Positions 1 to 10,700 of a stretch of 33,057 bases of DNA are shown here, one piece after another; the first letter of the stretch is position 1, and every line of letters starts with the position of its first letter. The notes below the pieces were generated by a model. The model saw only the letters and a program-made list of their open reading frames with translations. It searched no databases and was not told the origin of the DNA. This DNA comes from CAAGNP01 sp045603545 (lineage in GTDB: Bacteria > Bacteroidota > Bacteroidia > Bacteroidales > UBA932): NCBI GenBank assembly GCA_045603545.1, contig JAZUMG010000044.1, positions 1 through 33,057 of the forward strand, given 5' to 3'. A program made the position numbers and the translations under genes.

Positions 1-1
1 G

Positions 2-292
2 TGGATGATATATGATGGGAAAGCTGATTTTGTTAAGTTCCCGGCTGTGAAAGAGTGGTATATGAAGAGGTGGGGCCATATTGAATATGGTAAGGATGCA
101 GGTTTTAATTTTGAGAAATTCAAAAATGGGGGTCTTGTAGCAAAATGTTGGACCTTCGTGGATGTCCCTTGGGATGAAGAGTTGTTTGTGGAGTTTCTGA
201 TCGATACCAATGTTTTTGAAGGGGAGGATTTTCTCGTCACTGATATGGAAGCAGAAAGTGAGTATCGTATCAAATTTATGCTTAGAAAGTAA
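2..292 (+). CDS. Hypothetical protein, 3' end (partial at window edge)
   Basis: The reading frame is open to the left edge and ends at TAA 290-292, so the gene may begin outside the window; the first ATG inside is at 5. About 96 residues are visible. They are rich in aromatic and acidic residues, with no signal peptide or membrane segment and no family I recognise. It runs towards the minus-strand fimbrial operon and shares a bidirectional terminator with it. That suggests it belongs to a separate unit bordering the transfer block. Function unknown. Confidence 0.55.
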   Translation, partial: WMIYDGKADFVKFPAVKEWYMKRWGHIEYGKDAGFNFEKFKNGGLVAKCWTFVDVPWDEELFVEFLIDTNVFEGEDFLVTDMEAESEYRIKFMLRK

Positions 293-315
293 GCAGTTAT
301 TGTATTGGGCAATGA

Positions 316-345
316 AAAAGGAGGGGTCTCTAAACCCCTCCTTTT
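316..345. terminator. Bidirectional rho-independent terminator
   Basis: An 11-bp perfect stem (316-326 with 335-345) encloses an 8-base loop. The stem has AAAA at one end and TTTT at the other, so it gives a GC-rich hairpin followed by a U-tract on both strands. It lies between convergent genes and should end both the plus-strand gene and the long minus-strand tra/fimbria unit. Confidence 0.85.
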
Positions 346-363
346 ACTTTATATTGGCAGACT

Positions 364-3324
364 CTACCAGTCGTATTCAACATATTTCCAATTCTTGGAC
401 TGTCTTATGTAGAAATAACCTTCCTGGAACTCATAGTCTGCACCTGTGGTTCCTGGCAGATAGCTTGAACGACTCCTTAGTGAACTCTCCGGCACGATGT
501 AACTGTCAAGCCTTTGTTCCGGATATGGGTCTACAGACTTGTTATACTTGAAGAAGAACTGAACAGTAGAGCTGATCAAGTCCGCTTCGTTTCCGGGTAA
601 TGCAAGAAGCCGTAATCCCCTCAGCTCATCCACATAGGCAAGTTGACAACTGTTATCGGTGGTGAACATAAATTGCCATTGCGAATTGCTGCATAGTGCT
701 GTCCACGACTTGGGATGGAACTGTGATGCCATCTCGTAGTCTCCTGTCACCTCCTCCTTGGTTTTGTCATAACTGTGGAAGTAAGCTGACAGTTCATACT
801 CAAGATAGAGATAGACATTGACCTCCACTTTGTTAGAGGAGTATGATCCGCTCCTGGCTTGGAGGTAATACTTGCCGCTGGTATAACCTTGTGCTTGGAT
901 GGTACCTGTCGATGAGAGGGTGAATAGGGATGAGAAATTCACACTGTTATTGTTCGCATCATAGGCTACCCATTCAAGAACTGCTCCTGGTGAAGAGGAC
1001 AGACTGATGGTTAATGATGTCGGGTAGCCGCTAACGGCTGATGTTGCCATATATGAGCTGTTGAGCATCTTGCTGCCACTGATAGAGATGGTAAGTGCAG
1101 GAAGCACTTTAACAGTCATATCCTTGTAAACACTTGTGTTTCGGGTATAGGTGGCCCTTACCACTACATCGTACCCTGCCGTCTGTGTTATTCCTGTCAG
1201 ACTTCCTGATGATGTTACTGATGCGTAGCTGTTACCACTGATGATACTGAAGGATATATAGCTGTTGGCTTCAGATGGAGATACACTCCATGATATAGGT
1301 GTTGTCTGCCCCTCGTATACAGTCATTGATGATGGGAGAGAGATGGTCGGATTGATGACTGTGAGAGTACTGCTTGCCTTGGCTCCTGTCTGTGAGGTGG
1401 CTGTGATGGTGGTGCTTCCTGTGGAGACAGGGGTTATGACTCCTGATGAGGAGATGGTGGCTACTGACGTGTTGCTGCTATGCCAGGTAACAGATACATC
1501 TGATGGAGACTTAGCTGTTACATATGCACTCTTTGATATACCCATTGTTATTAACGAAGGGACACTGATTGAGATGCTGCCGATATTCACACTGACCTCT
1601 TGCTGTGCAGTGAGACCATTAAGTGAACCTGTGAGGGTATATCGGCCGACTTCTCCTGAGGTCTTGCTTCCATTGTAGAATGCTGTAAGAGTATTTCCGG
1701 CTACCGTCAGACTGTTCTCTCCTGATGTCATGCTGATGCTATAGCTTGGTGTCCCGGGAGGTACAGCACTATGGGTTATTGTGAATGGAGAGTTATAGTT
1801 GGGGTAGAGGACAGGGATATCTGAGATGCTGAAGCTCTTGTTCTGTACTGTGATCGTTGCCGAGGCACTCTTCCCTGCATCCACCGTGGTGGCTGTAATC
1901 ACTGCTGTTCCTGATGCTATGCCGGTGACAAGACCTTCTGATGAGACGGTGGCCACTGAGGCATTGCTGCTATGCCAGGTGACAGATTTATTGTTAGCAT
2001 TGGCCGGTAGGACAGTGGCCGTCAGCTGTATAGTGCTTCCGTTATATATGGTGGCTGACGCAGGAGTGACTGTTACTGATGATGGGAAGACATAACTGTC
2101 CACTATCACCTGTGCTTTGCCGGTGATGCCGGTACCGTCGTTGGCCGTAGCGATTATCTGACAGCTCCCGTCTGAGATGGCAGTTACTGTCCCGGATGCA
2201 TCTACTGAGGCGATGGCAGGGTTGGATGATGACCATGTGACGGTATTATCCTCTGCGTCGATCGGGAGAACAGATGCTGTGAAGATCTTCTTCTCTCCTA
2301 AAGTGGTAAAGGTATGGGATGAGGGTGACACGGTTATTGAGGTGACCCTCTGCTTCATCGATGATCGGTCAATCCTCCAGGTGTCTTCATTGATACCACT
2401 CCCCTTGAATGATGTGATGCAAGTGTACATAGTGTTCCTGACGACATCGAAATTGTCCAGAAATCTCCCATCATGCAGGTAATATCTGTACACCAGGGAC
2501 TCGTCATATTGTGTCTTGGACTTATAGTCTACAGTGAACTCTATGTAAGTACATAGATCCTGGTACTCTGCCGGTGGGATGTGTGTTCTGGGGTCAGTGT
2601 TGTTGTGTAGCAGGTCTCCCTGCATGTTCTCCGGGAGGTAGAAGTCTATCCCACTTGTGTAGAGCGTTGAGAGTTCGCTCCCTTCCCTGCTGCCCCCTAT
2701 ACTGAGAACATCATCTGCACTCGACGCTTTGCTGGGCTGATAGAAATGTACAGTCTTGTTGGTGTTACGCAGACGGACCTGCTTGATATCGAACTTCTCG
2801 ACGTCACCCGAGAGGGCCGATTTGTCAACTATTATCCTGAACTTGGAGAGTAGCCTGACCATGGGCAGACTCTTATGGTCCCCATCTGAAAATTCCATTG
2901 CTTCAATCTTCCCGGCCATAGGTATGGCTCCTGATTCATTGACTATCGATGAGGCATCTTCAAAAGTGTGGTAGAGGGAGTTTATACCAGACTCGGTAGA
3001 GATGGACGAGCTGGTGGTGATGTTCCCTACGTTAGCTACTGCGTAGGTGGTATATACACGGTCTATGGCTATCTCCATAGATGCCTCAGAGGAAGGATCC
3101 TCTATATACGTGTAGTATGCCAGTTTCCCATACTCGTCATAGAGGAGGATATTGATATCCGATAACTCTTCTTCGGATACCACAGGTGCTGCCTTAGTGG
3201 AGTATATGTCTTCGTGTGTTATGGTGAAACTGATCTTGGAGAGGGGCTCAGATATGCTTTTCCTCTCACAAGAGATACACAGAAGACTGGCTATTATTGT
3301 TATTATTGATAATATTCGCTTCAT
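364..3324 (-). CDS. Large BIG2-domain fimbrial lipoprotein, probable tip/adhesin
   Basis: 986 residues. The N-terminus is a lipoprotein-type signal ending near Cys19 (LLCISC). Residues about 30-310 resemble the N-terminal part of Bacteroidetes Mfa/FimA-type fimbrial proteins, with a Thr/Ser-rich start and a 'KFRIIVDKS' region typical of that fold. Residues about 330-820 hold three or four BIG2 (Ig-like) repeats, recognised by the motif VTWxSSNxxxATVSSxGxVT. The C-terminal 150 residues are unassigned. It is the last gene of the operon and starts 2 bp after the Mfa2-like gene. Position and architecture suggest a long minor pilin that presents an adhesive tip (inference). A lone surface adhesin is the alternative. 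Confidence 0.75.
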   Translation of the reverse strand: MKRILSIITIIASLLCISCERKSISEPLSKISFTITHEDIYSTKAAPVVSEEELSDINILLYDEYGKLAYYTYIEDPSSEASMEIAIDRVYTTYAVANVGNITTSSSISTESGINSLYHTFEDASSIVNESGAIPMAGKIEAMEFSDGDHKSLPMVRLLSKFRIIVDKSALSGDVEKFDIKQVRLRNTNKTVHFYQPSKASSADDVLSIGGSREGSELSTLYTSGIDFYLPENMQGDLLHNNTDPRTHIPPAEYQDLCTYIEFTVDYKSKTQYDESLVYRYYLHDGRFLDNFDVVRNTMYTCITSFKGSGINEDTWRIDRSSMKQRVTSITVSPSSHTFTTLGEKKIFTASVLPIDAEDNTVTWSSSNPAIASVDASGTVTAISDGSCQIIATANDGTGITGKAQVIVDSYVFPSSVTVTPASATIYNGSTIQLTATVLPANANNKSVTWHSSNASVATVSSEGLVTGIASGTAVITATTVDAGKSASATITVQNKSFSISDIPVLYPNYNSPFTITHSAVPPGTPSYSISMTSGENSLTVAGNTLTAFYNGSKTSGEVGRYTLTGSLNGLTAQQEVSVNIGSISISVPSLITMGISKSAYVTAKSPSDVSVTWHSSNTSVATISSSGVITPVSTGSTTITATSQTGAKASSTLTVINPTISLPSSMTVYEGQTTPISWSVSPSEANSYISFSIISGNSYASVTSSGSLTGITQTAGYDVVVRATYTRNTSVYKDMTVKVLPALTISISGSKMLNSSYMATSAVSGYPTSLTISLSSSPGAVLEWVAYDANNNSVNFSSLFTLSSTGTIQAQGYTSGKYYLQARSGSYSSNKVEVNVYLYLEYELSAYFHSYDKTKEEVTGDYEMASQFHPKSWTALCSNSQWQFMFTTDNSCQLAYVDELRGLRLLALPGNEADLISSTVQFFFKYNKSVDPYPEQRLDSYIVPESSLRSRSSYLPGTTGADYEFQEGYFYIRQSKNWKYVEYDW

Positions 3325-3326
3325 AT

Positions 3327-4136
3327 CTAAAATTCTACATCTACATGATTATGTGAGTCAAAATCTTCTACGGATATAGAAAAGAGGTTTTTAGAGAAGT
3401 TTATCGTCAGATATACATCCTGCAATACCTCATCACTCATACTTACTCCTGCCTGTGCTATTGCTTCAAGTATAGAGATACTAAAGAGATTCACAGGCAT
3501 CATCACACCTCCATTATTGCCATACGCAGATAGACTCAATGATATATCTCCAGCTATACGAGGTGTACGACCGTAGAAGATATAATAGTCTTCTTGTGGC
3601 GATGGCTTGTGGATACATTCTGGAACATAATGGTATTTGCCCGAGACAAGATCACCGGTGTTGGTGTAACCTATTGATGTGGCCGACAGCTCTGCCAACA
3701 GAACATCGGAGGTGCGTGACTCTCCCAGTACCTTTATGTGAAGACCGATATTGTTCTTCATTACGGCTATCGTGTCATAGCTCAGGTCAGAATCATATCC
3801 GCCCCGTGAAAATGAGGTGTATATGTTATCACATTGCCGTCCAAAAGGTATGACATATCCCCCTTGATATTCCATTACTTCTATGTTCCCGTAGGCCGCT
3901 ACTGTAGCATTACCCCTTGGGACAGCTATCTCATAGTTTGGGATGAACCCTTCCTTATCTATTGTGTCCCTGAATACACGTCCGTCATCATACTCCAGTA
4001 TCAGGTACAGAGTCTCAACCTCTGCTGGTGTACCAGACAGATCCAGTGTGAGGTAGGTAGGACACATGCTCCTGTTCTCTTTTACGCAGGAGAGAAAACA
4101 TAAGGATAATAACAGTATTATGATCCTATACTTCAT
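3327..4136 (-). CDS. Mfa2/FimB-like fimbrial anchor lipoprotein
   Basis: 269 residues from ATG 4136. A longer frame to 4199 would run back into the preceding gene and would bury the signal sequence, so I reject it. The signal peptide ends at Cys17 (LCFLSC), and the mature start has Cys-Pro followed by TYLTLDLSG, a pattern seen in the FimB/Mfa2 (DUF1812) family. Those proteins anchor type V pili in the outer membrane and limit pilus length. The start lies 1 bp after the stop of the upstream fimbrial subunit, which fits an operon of subunit followed by anchor. The family call rests on motif and context only. Confidence 0.75.
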   Translation of the reverse strand: MKYRIIILLLSLCFLSCVKENRSMCPTYLTLDLSGTPAEVETLYLILEYDDGRVFRDTIDKEGFIPNYEIAVPRGNATVAAYGNIEVMEYQGGYVIPFGRQCDNIYTSFSRGGYDSDLSYDTIAVMKNNIGLHIKVLGESRTSDVLLAELSATSIGYTNTGDLVSGKYHYVPECIHKPSPQEDYYIFYGRTPRIAGDISLSLSAYGNNGGVMMPVNLFSISILEAIAQAGVSMSDEVLQDVYLTINFSKNLFSISVEDFDSHNHVDVEF

Positions 4137-4137
4137 G

Positions 4138-5187
4138 TTAAAATTCTTTTTCAAAAGTGGGAATGACAGCCCAGTCAGATGTTGATAGAGAGAGGTCAAG
4201 AGTACCTGGTACGACAGGGATATTGGGGTCCGGTGAACCGGGACGTGTGACGGTGATGCTGTAGCTGTAAGTGCTATTCTGTCTTATCCCTTTATAGCCT
4301 GTCTCAGGAAGGTAGCCGTACTTATCCTGATTGATCAGGATAGGATAGTAGTAGGTGACACCATCAAGGTCAGCTTGAAGAACTAGCTTGGTGCAGGTCT
4401 CAGTCTGGTCAGTTTCATTGGAATAACAGTAGAAGAAGAACTGCTTGTCCAGACCTGTGTCATTGATGGTTCCGGTGAGTGGCTGATATATAAGATTGGC
4501 CTCCGTAGTGGCATTGGCGTCCTCTCCTACAAGTTTGGTGCTGTTATATACCAGGGGCGTAGCAGGGGATGAGGCATTGTTGTATATTATTTTCTGAGCA
4601 TGTGCATTGACCAGGTATAGCTTGATGTTCGAGAGGGTCATACCCTCGTAAGGTGTTCCGGTGAATTTTGTTTTGATTGACTTGACTTCTACCCTGGAGA
4701 TCAAACGTGTTACTGTCATTGCTACTGATGTAGTGACCCCTAAGGTCTCTTCTTTTTCACCGTACATAGTGAATGACCCTACGAGTTCATCCTTGAGATT
4801 GGATACCAGCTTGCGGAAAGCGGTCAAATCTGTAGCTCCCTTGAACAGACCGGTATGTTCGTTCACAATGATACAGATTGTCTTGGGCCCAGTGGTAGCA
4901 GTAAGTGTCAAGTCAGAGAGTTCAGATCCAGTGAATCTCTTGTATGCATCCAGCTTCTGGTATTCCGGCGACTCCGGAGCCGTATTATGGAAGATGAAGA
5001 CATCCACTGAGTTTATCTTGTTGTCCTCCTCCTGTGTGGTAACAATGTCACTCTTGGTGGTGTAACTCTGTAGTGATAAGGTTACCTTGGATAACCCCTC
5101 ATCACAACTGGGACAAGAGGGTTTGGTACAAGAACTGATGATGGCTGCTACTATGATGGCAGCGATAATGATAATGGTCTTTTTCAT
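4138..5187 (-). CDS. Mfa1/FimA-like major fimbrial subunit (fimbrillin)
   Basis: 349 residues. The signal peptide ends with the lipobox IISSC (Cys20), as in type V pilins, which travel as lipoproteins and are then cleaved by a gingipain-like protease before polymerising. The body shows fimbrillin features: VTLSLQSY near the start, INSVDVFIFH, a VTRLISRVEVKSI strand in the middle, and NSTYSYSITVTRPG near the end. The last strand, STSDWAVIPTFEKEF, is in the position of the C-terminal donor strand. The next gene is the Mfa2-like anchor and the previous one is the DUF3868/OmpA-like protein, a usual Bacteroides fimbrial cluster order. Confidence 0.8.
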   Translation of the reverse strand: MKKTIIIIAAIIVAAIISSCTKPSCPSCDEGLSKVTLSLQSYTTKSDIVTTQEEDNKINSVDVFIFHNTAPESPEYQKLDAYKRFTGSELSDLTLTATTGPKTICIIVNEHTGLFKGATDLTAFRKLVSNLKDELVGSFTMYGEKEETLGVTTSVAMTVTRLISRVEVKSIKTKFTGTPYEGMTLSNIKLYLVNAHAQKIIYNNASSPATPLVYNSTKLVGEDANATTEANLIYQPLTGTINDTGLDKQFFFYCYSNETDQTETCTKLVLQADLDGVTYYYPILINQDKYGYLPETGYKGIRQNSTYSYSITVTRPGSPDPNIPVVPGTLDLSLSTSDWAVIPTFEKEF

Positions 5188-5205
5188 ATTTGTGTTGTTA
5201 ATTGA

Positions 5206-7179
5206 TTAATAAATGTCTTCGTCGGTCTTCTCCAGTGTGACCCCATACTTCTTGATGAGTTGGCTTATTTCCGGATCAAGATTTGCCCTGAATGTCATGG
5301 AATGATCCTTGTCCACACTGTTGATGTATGATTGGATGGCTTTCTTCTCTTTCCCTTCTCGGGCATATATGATAGCAAGCATATAGTCTCTTTTGGCAGA
5401 TGGTGTGGCATCCTGAAGGATTGATTTGGCCGAAGCGTTGTAGTCCATACTCAGATAGGCTATTGCCGTATTGATATCATTGTATGGCCGAAGGATGGAG
5501 ATAGCTCTTTCGTAGTCTCTTTCTCGCAGTGCAGTGAGACCTTCTGCATATACCTGATCTATCGTCGTGGTGTGTATGGTATCCTTTACCATCCCTTTTC
5601 GATGCAGATGAAAGTCGAACTGTACTGTCCTGAGCTTGGGATAGACAACCTCCCTAAGGTATCTGTAATCGGAACTGTTCTGCAGAAGCCTCTCTCTCTC
5701 ATCAAATGGTATGGTGGATGTAATGATTGACAGTAACTTCTCCTTGTCTGTTAAAGAGGTGTCAGCGGATACAATGCTCCTGAGTTTATCCCAGTCCTCA
5801 GGAACGGAGTGCAGACTGAAAGAGAAATCATTAATTCTTTCTGCAGGTATCTCTTCAGGTGTGGCATCCTGCGTCATATCTATGATAAATGTACCCCTGT
5901 CTTCCTTTGATAAGGAGTCATTGTACCTGTGGGCATAAGAGATGAAATAGTTCATGATGGACTCTGCTCTATTGCTTGACAATATCTTATTGTGCTGATA
6001 TGACCCCTCCGGTGAGCAATATGCTGTGATGACCAGACTGTCGATGTCAAAGGTGTCGTTGTTAACAAATGATATGATATTTTTACCAATCCTGTCCAGC
6101 TCTGACCTGTTCTCATGAAGGTCTGGGTTAATATCCCATTTCCCCTGTTCAAAGTCTATGTATGCATGGGTGTTGGCTTGGGCCTTACGCTCGATAATCT
6201 GTGTTATATACCTTGTCTTCTCCTCAAGAAAGGTCGAGACACTTGAGATATAGAATGTGAGGGGTTTTCCTTCAGGCATATGATATTGGCACTTCCCATC
6301 CTGCATAATCTCCCCCTCGAGGGTAACATCCACCTTCCTAAGACGTGGACGGGTGGCTATGGTCTGCGTATAGCAATACACGATATCCTTAGCATCCGTG
6401 ATGATACTGTCAAGACGGATATCATCTGTACTGTATGGGTTCCTTACAAACCTGTTATACTTCTTGGGAGCAATCTTGGACCGGTGGTTATTACGTCCTA
6501 TCTTAACTTTCTTTTCATAGTAGTTCAAAACTTGTCTGTATGATATGTCATATAGACCTTTTATCTCGGCATCGCTGACATAGGAAGAGTCGGTCTTAAG
6601 GGATGCCAGTGCAGGTATGTTGCGTTCGATGAATATCTCAAGCAGGTGCTGGTATCTCAACTCTGTGCTGTCCCTGATAATGGTGGAGAGAAAACGGGCA
6701 TATTGCTCATAGCCTTTGAGCTGATAGCTGCGGTACTCTGCTCCTGTGATGTATATGTCCTCCAAATCAAGGGTGTCTTCCAGTACATACATCTTTGGCT
6801 TGAACCTGAGTTGCCATTTGCTGTCTTGCAGTGAGGCCGGTATGTGTACGTCAAAGGCCAGGTCAACCTTGCCGTGACGCTCAGCTATGTTCCTGAATCT
6901 GGCTGTAATTACTACACCCTGAAGTGTCTCCGAGGCGGATACATTGCCGGCAGAATCGACAATGGCTTTCATCAGATACAGATCTTCTCCATCCAACCCT
7001 TTTACCATAAGAGTGTCTGACGATGCCTCTTCAATTATTTCGGGCTGGAATTCGTAGGCCGAATCATTGGCCAGTGTTATATCTGCTGTAGTGCCACTGT
7101 TCCTGATGGTCTCAATTTTTGAGGTGGCACAGGAAATGATGGCCATCGTGTATATGATAGAGTATAATATCCTTTTCAT
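5206..7179 (-). CDS. DUF3868 / OmpA-like lipoprotein with C-terminal TPR-like region
   Basis: 657 residues. The lipobox is AIISC at Cys17. Residues about 80-200 match my memory of DUF3868, a family found beside Bacteroidetes fimbrial genes. Residues about 335-425 look like an OmpA C-terminal peptidoglycan-binding fold: the segment IDSLVITAYCSPEGSY, then NxxLSSNRAESI. Residues about 555-645 form helical TPR-like repeats (ALRERDYERAISILRPY, then IIYAREGKEKKAIQSY). It begins 1 bp after the stop of the DUF3575 gene. It is likely an envelope protein tying the pilus machinery to peptidoglycan (inference). Confidence 0.72.
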   Translation of the reverse strand: MKRILYSIIYTMAIISCATSKIETIRNSGTTADITLANDSAYEFQPEIIEEASSDTLMVKGLDGEDLYLMKAIVDSAGNVSASETLQGVVITARFRNIAERHGKVDLAFDVHIPASLQDSKWQLRFKPKMYVLEDTLDLEDIYITGAEYRSYQLKGYEQYARFLSTIIRDSTELRYQHLLEIFIERNIPALASLKTDSSYVSDAEIKGLYDISYRQVLNYYEKKVKIGRNNHRSKIAPKKYNRFVRNPYSTDDIRLDSIITDAKDIVYCYTQTIATRPRLRKVDVTLEGEIMQDGKCQYHMPEGKPLTFYISSVSTFLEEKTRYITQIIERKAQANTHAYIDFEQGKWDINPDLHENRSELDRIGKNIISFVNNDTFDIDSLVITAYCSPEGSYQHNKILSSNRAESIMNYFISYAHRYNDSLSKEDRGTFIIDMTQDATPEEIPAERINDFSFSLHSVPEDWDKLRSIVSADTSLTDKEKLLSIITSTIPFDERERLLQNSSDYRYLREVVYPKLRTVQFDFHLHRKGMVKDTIHTTTIDQVYAEGLTALRERDYERAISILRPYNDINTAIAYLSMDYNASAKSILQDATPSAKRDYMLAIIYAREGKEKKAIQSYINSVDKDHSMTFRANLDPEISQLIKKYGVTLEKTDEDIY

Positions 7180-7180
7180 G

Positions 7181-7753
7181 TCAAAACGTGAATGTTACTG
7201 ATACATTGATATCATTGGGGAGAATGAAGAATTTATTTCCCTGATCAATCAGTTTGCCGCATCGAGGTGATGCATAGGTCTTGTAGTGGGTGAGACCTGC
7301 CCACGCACCTAAACCGAACTCCAGATTGAGCCATTTGTTCAGCATCAGAGCATAGCCTCCATATAATGATAGCCCATAAGCATCTCCCTCCTCTGTTTTC
7401 TGTGAGACGATACCTCCTCTGTTGTATTGTGAATACTGCAGAGCTGCCTCGTAGTGCCAGCCGGAAAAAACATACCATGGCCAGTATCTCACACCTGCTG
7501 AAGCGGTTATTTGCTTGTTCTGAAAACAGTGCCCAGATATGTTCCAGTAGTAGGGATTGTACTTGCCTGACAGATGCACACTCCAATGACGATGTACACT
7601 GACACCGATATCCATATTGGCTGTACCTAAATTCAACCATCCTATTCCATTGGTTCCAATCGCCAGCTTATTCGCCCGGGCCTCTCGCGTCTCTCCGTAC
7701 GACGAGAGCGATAGTAGCAAAAGCATAAGGGATATTAGTAGTGTTTTTTTCAT
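7181..7753 (-). CDS. DUF3575 outer-membrane beta-barrel protein
   Basis: 190 residues with a cleavable signal peptide (MKKTLLISLMLLLLSLSSYG). Alternating hydrophobic strands follow (IGWLNLG, VHLSGKYNPYYW, ITASAGVRYWPWY, AALQYSQY, LNLEFGLGAWAG) and the protein ends in VSVTFTF. The terminal phenylalanine is the usual outer-membrane barrel signature. This matches DUF3575 proteins that accompany DUF3868 and fimbrial genes in Bacteroides. Its ATG overlaps the stop of the preceding giant lipoprotein (ATGA), so translation is probably coupled. An assembly or anchoring role at the outer membrane is inferred. Confidence 0.75.
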   Translation of the reverse strand: MKKTLLISLMLLLLSLSSYGETREARANKLAIGTNGIGWLNLGTANMDIGVSVHRHWSVHLSGKYNPYYWNISGHCFQNKQITASAGVRYWPWYVFSGWHYEAALQYSQYNRGGIVSQKTEEGDAYGLSLYGGYALMLNKWLNLEFGLGAWAGLTHYKTYASPRCGKLIDQGNKFFILPNDINVSVTFTF

Positions 7754-10700
7754 TTTGTATTTATTGTTAATGTTATTAGTTCCGAATCGGGTGTGATGCT
7801 CGAGATAAGATATCCATTATGAGTATTGTAGTCGAAAACTTTTGTTGCACTCTGTGAGATAGGGGTAGTGACAGAAAGATCCCTACCGCGTTCATCGGTG
7901 TAGTAAATGGTGATGGTATGACCGGGGAGCTCCTTGTCACAATAGACCGATACAGTCCCACTTATACCTATGCTGCTTTCCTGCAGATATACATTCACAT
8001 TGGCCCTGATTGTGATTTTCCTGCTATCTCTAATGTCAGGATTTTCCAGCGAATGGCATGTGATGGTGACCTCTCCTACATTCTTATTTGGGGTGAAGAC
8101 AGTGCTATGTGTACTGGTAGAGCTAAAAGTACCATAGTCAGGACTGCAGCTCCACTGGATAGACTTGTTACCGGCATCTGCTGGCAGTATGGCCGCCTGT
8201 AGATCGTATTCCTGGTCTAAAGTGAGAATATTATTGAAATCGGCTATCCTAACACCTTTAACCGCCTTTTTCCAATGGGCCTGGAGATGGGTGGTGCCTA
8301 ATACGGTAATGTCAATAGATCTCTGATATACGGGAGAGCCGTTGACCATATAGTGAGAAAAGATATAGTCACTATTGGTATCATGTGCTGTGAGATGGGC
8401 ATTGGTCTTATATGTGTATTCTCCGATACCATCTATACTGCCGGCCGTTGCTGTAGGGAGGATATCCACTATTACCTCATATCTGTTGGGCGTGAATTCT
8501 GCAACATAGGTTATGTCGCTATTGATGGTTACTGTACGATGGGCAATAGACTTACCATCTGACCAGCGAGAAAAAGTGTAGTGCTCGTATGCTTGAGCCA
8601 TGAGATCCAGCTCAGTATCCTCCTCTATCTCAAAGGTGCCAGATGGTGTGGTATAACCACCCTCTCCGGCTGAGACAGTTACGGTGTATTTATTGGGCAG
8701 TACCTGGATATGACAAGCACCTTCTGTCTGGGACTCGTCTACTGAACGGGCAGTGATAATCACACTTCCCTTTTTGTGAGTGGTGACCACTCCTGCAGAG
8801 GAGACTGTTGCAACTGAGGCGTCGCTGCTATGCCAGGTTACTGATTTGTTGCTGGCATCGGCAGGTAGGACGGTGGCAGTGAGCTGTATCTGTTCTCCTC
8901 TAAATACAGTGCTTGTAGCAGGAGTGATGGTGATATTTGAAACCAGCCTGTCAAGGTAAGCAGTCCTGCTGATTGCATTGTTTACAACCATTGTCCTGGG
9001 ATTATCCGTATTCCCATCATCCCAGCGACGGAAATGATATCCTTTATTTGCAGTCACTTGAAGAGTCGCAGTGTCTCCATAAGTGTATTTGCCTATGCCG
9101 GTAATAGTACCACTCTCCACAGGGTTGCAGACAGCCATGACATCATACTGAGTAGGTGCTGCGTGTATATTAACAGTGACGGAATCACTCATCCCGTTGG
9201 ATAATGTAAGATATACCTTACATTTGCCAATCTTGTGGGCTGTTATTACTCCCGTTGTCGTTACAGTAGCTGTCGCATTATCAGAAGATGTGAAGTTGTA
9301 ACCCATGCTCGCTGGTGAAGTGCTGTAGTCAAGTTGGTGTGTCTGCCCCTCTGTGAGCGACAGATCGCTCTCGCTGATCGATACTTCACCCCATTCCAGT
9401 ACATTGAACATGAGCTTTTGGGTTATCTTGTAGCCGGCCTTGTCATAAAACGTCAGATCTATGCTGTTTGATCCAAGAACCTTTGGAGTAAATATCAGAT
9501 CCACTGTCTTGGATAGTGATAAGTCGATCTCCTGGCTCTTGTTATCAATTTCCCTTTCTGACAACCTTAGTTTCTCTTCCTGATTGTTGTTGATGATGTA
9601 ATCAAGATATATCGAAGTGAGGGTCGTGCTGAATGTAAGTCTTATAGGATATGCCCTCGAGATATATCCCTCTTTGGGAGATGATACAGTTATGGAGAAT
9701 GTGTGTCTGTAGTCTTCCGCTGTCATGGTTATGGTATCCCTGGATATGTAACCGTGCTCATCCCAATATCTGCTGTAGAGGTAGTATGTGCCTTTTTGGG
9801 GCGGTATGAAGAAAAATTGATACTTGGAGGTCTCATTGACTCTGAGCTCACTCCTATCCTTGCTTATCTTGTCCGATTTGTTGTGCAGATACAGGTCTGT
9901 GCGTGGACCTATGAGGTCATATCCCATATATAGACTCCCAATACCTTCAGCTATATTGTGGAACTCAAGGTTCACAAAGGCAGTGTCAGCGATGTGTACT
10001 GTGTCTTCTGCACTTATTGTATATTGAAATGACTCTTTGTAAGAGTCAGTTGTGATCGATATCGTCGTGTCTGTCTTATAACCCTGGCCATCGAAGAACT
10101 CCATAAATATCGCATGTTTGCCTTCTGTTGAAGGTGTATAGGTATAGGAGTATCTTTTCAGAAGAGAGATATTGAGATCCATTGTGTCGGGCTGGGCCAT
10201 GCCATTACGATATAGTCTCTCGTTCCTTTCACCATCTATATAATATGTCAGGCCGACCTGCGAAGTGCTGGTATTGGAGAACTGAACTTCTACTATGGTA
10301 GGCTCATAAATATATGATTCCCCTTTTGAGGTGACGTTAACATCAAAAGTCTTGACTATCGGTTTTTCAAGAACCTTTATCAGACATGTGTCCTGAAGAC
10401 CAAATATGCTGTTGCTCAGTTTGTAGATTATCTGATAGTTTCCTGCGATGTGAGGTGTGAATTTCAGTAAGAAGGAGCTTTCTCTATCGTTGGTGATAAC
10501 AGAGCCCTCCTGAGGTAATACCTTATCGTTGAGATGTAGACCAAGCAGCGTCTCGCTGTTTATCGAGTAGGAGAACTGCAGATCCTCCTGAAGATCGTTC
10601 TGAGAGATGTCAAGCCGTAAGGTCACTTCTTCCTTAGGATAGATCTCACCTGAAGTCTCTATCTGGAGTTTAGCTTGAAAACGGTAATCAAGAACCTCTA

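Noticed and set aside
1265..1678. Plus-strand ORF within the BIG2 lipoprotein gene
   Set aside because: It is a shadow created by the repetitive, codon-biased BIG2 coding sequence on the other strand.
7245..7640. Second minus-strand frame within the DUF3575 gene
   Set aside because: The DUF3575 frame has a signal peptide, barrel strands and operon overlaps; the other frame has none of these.
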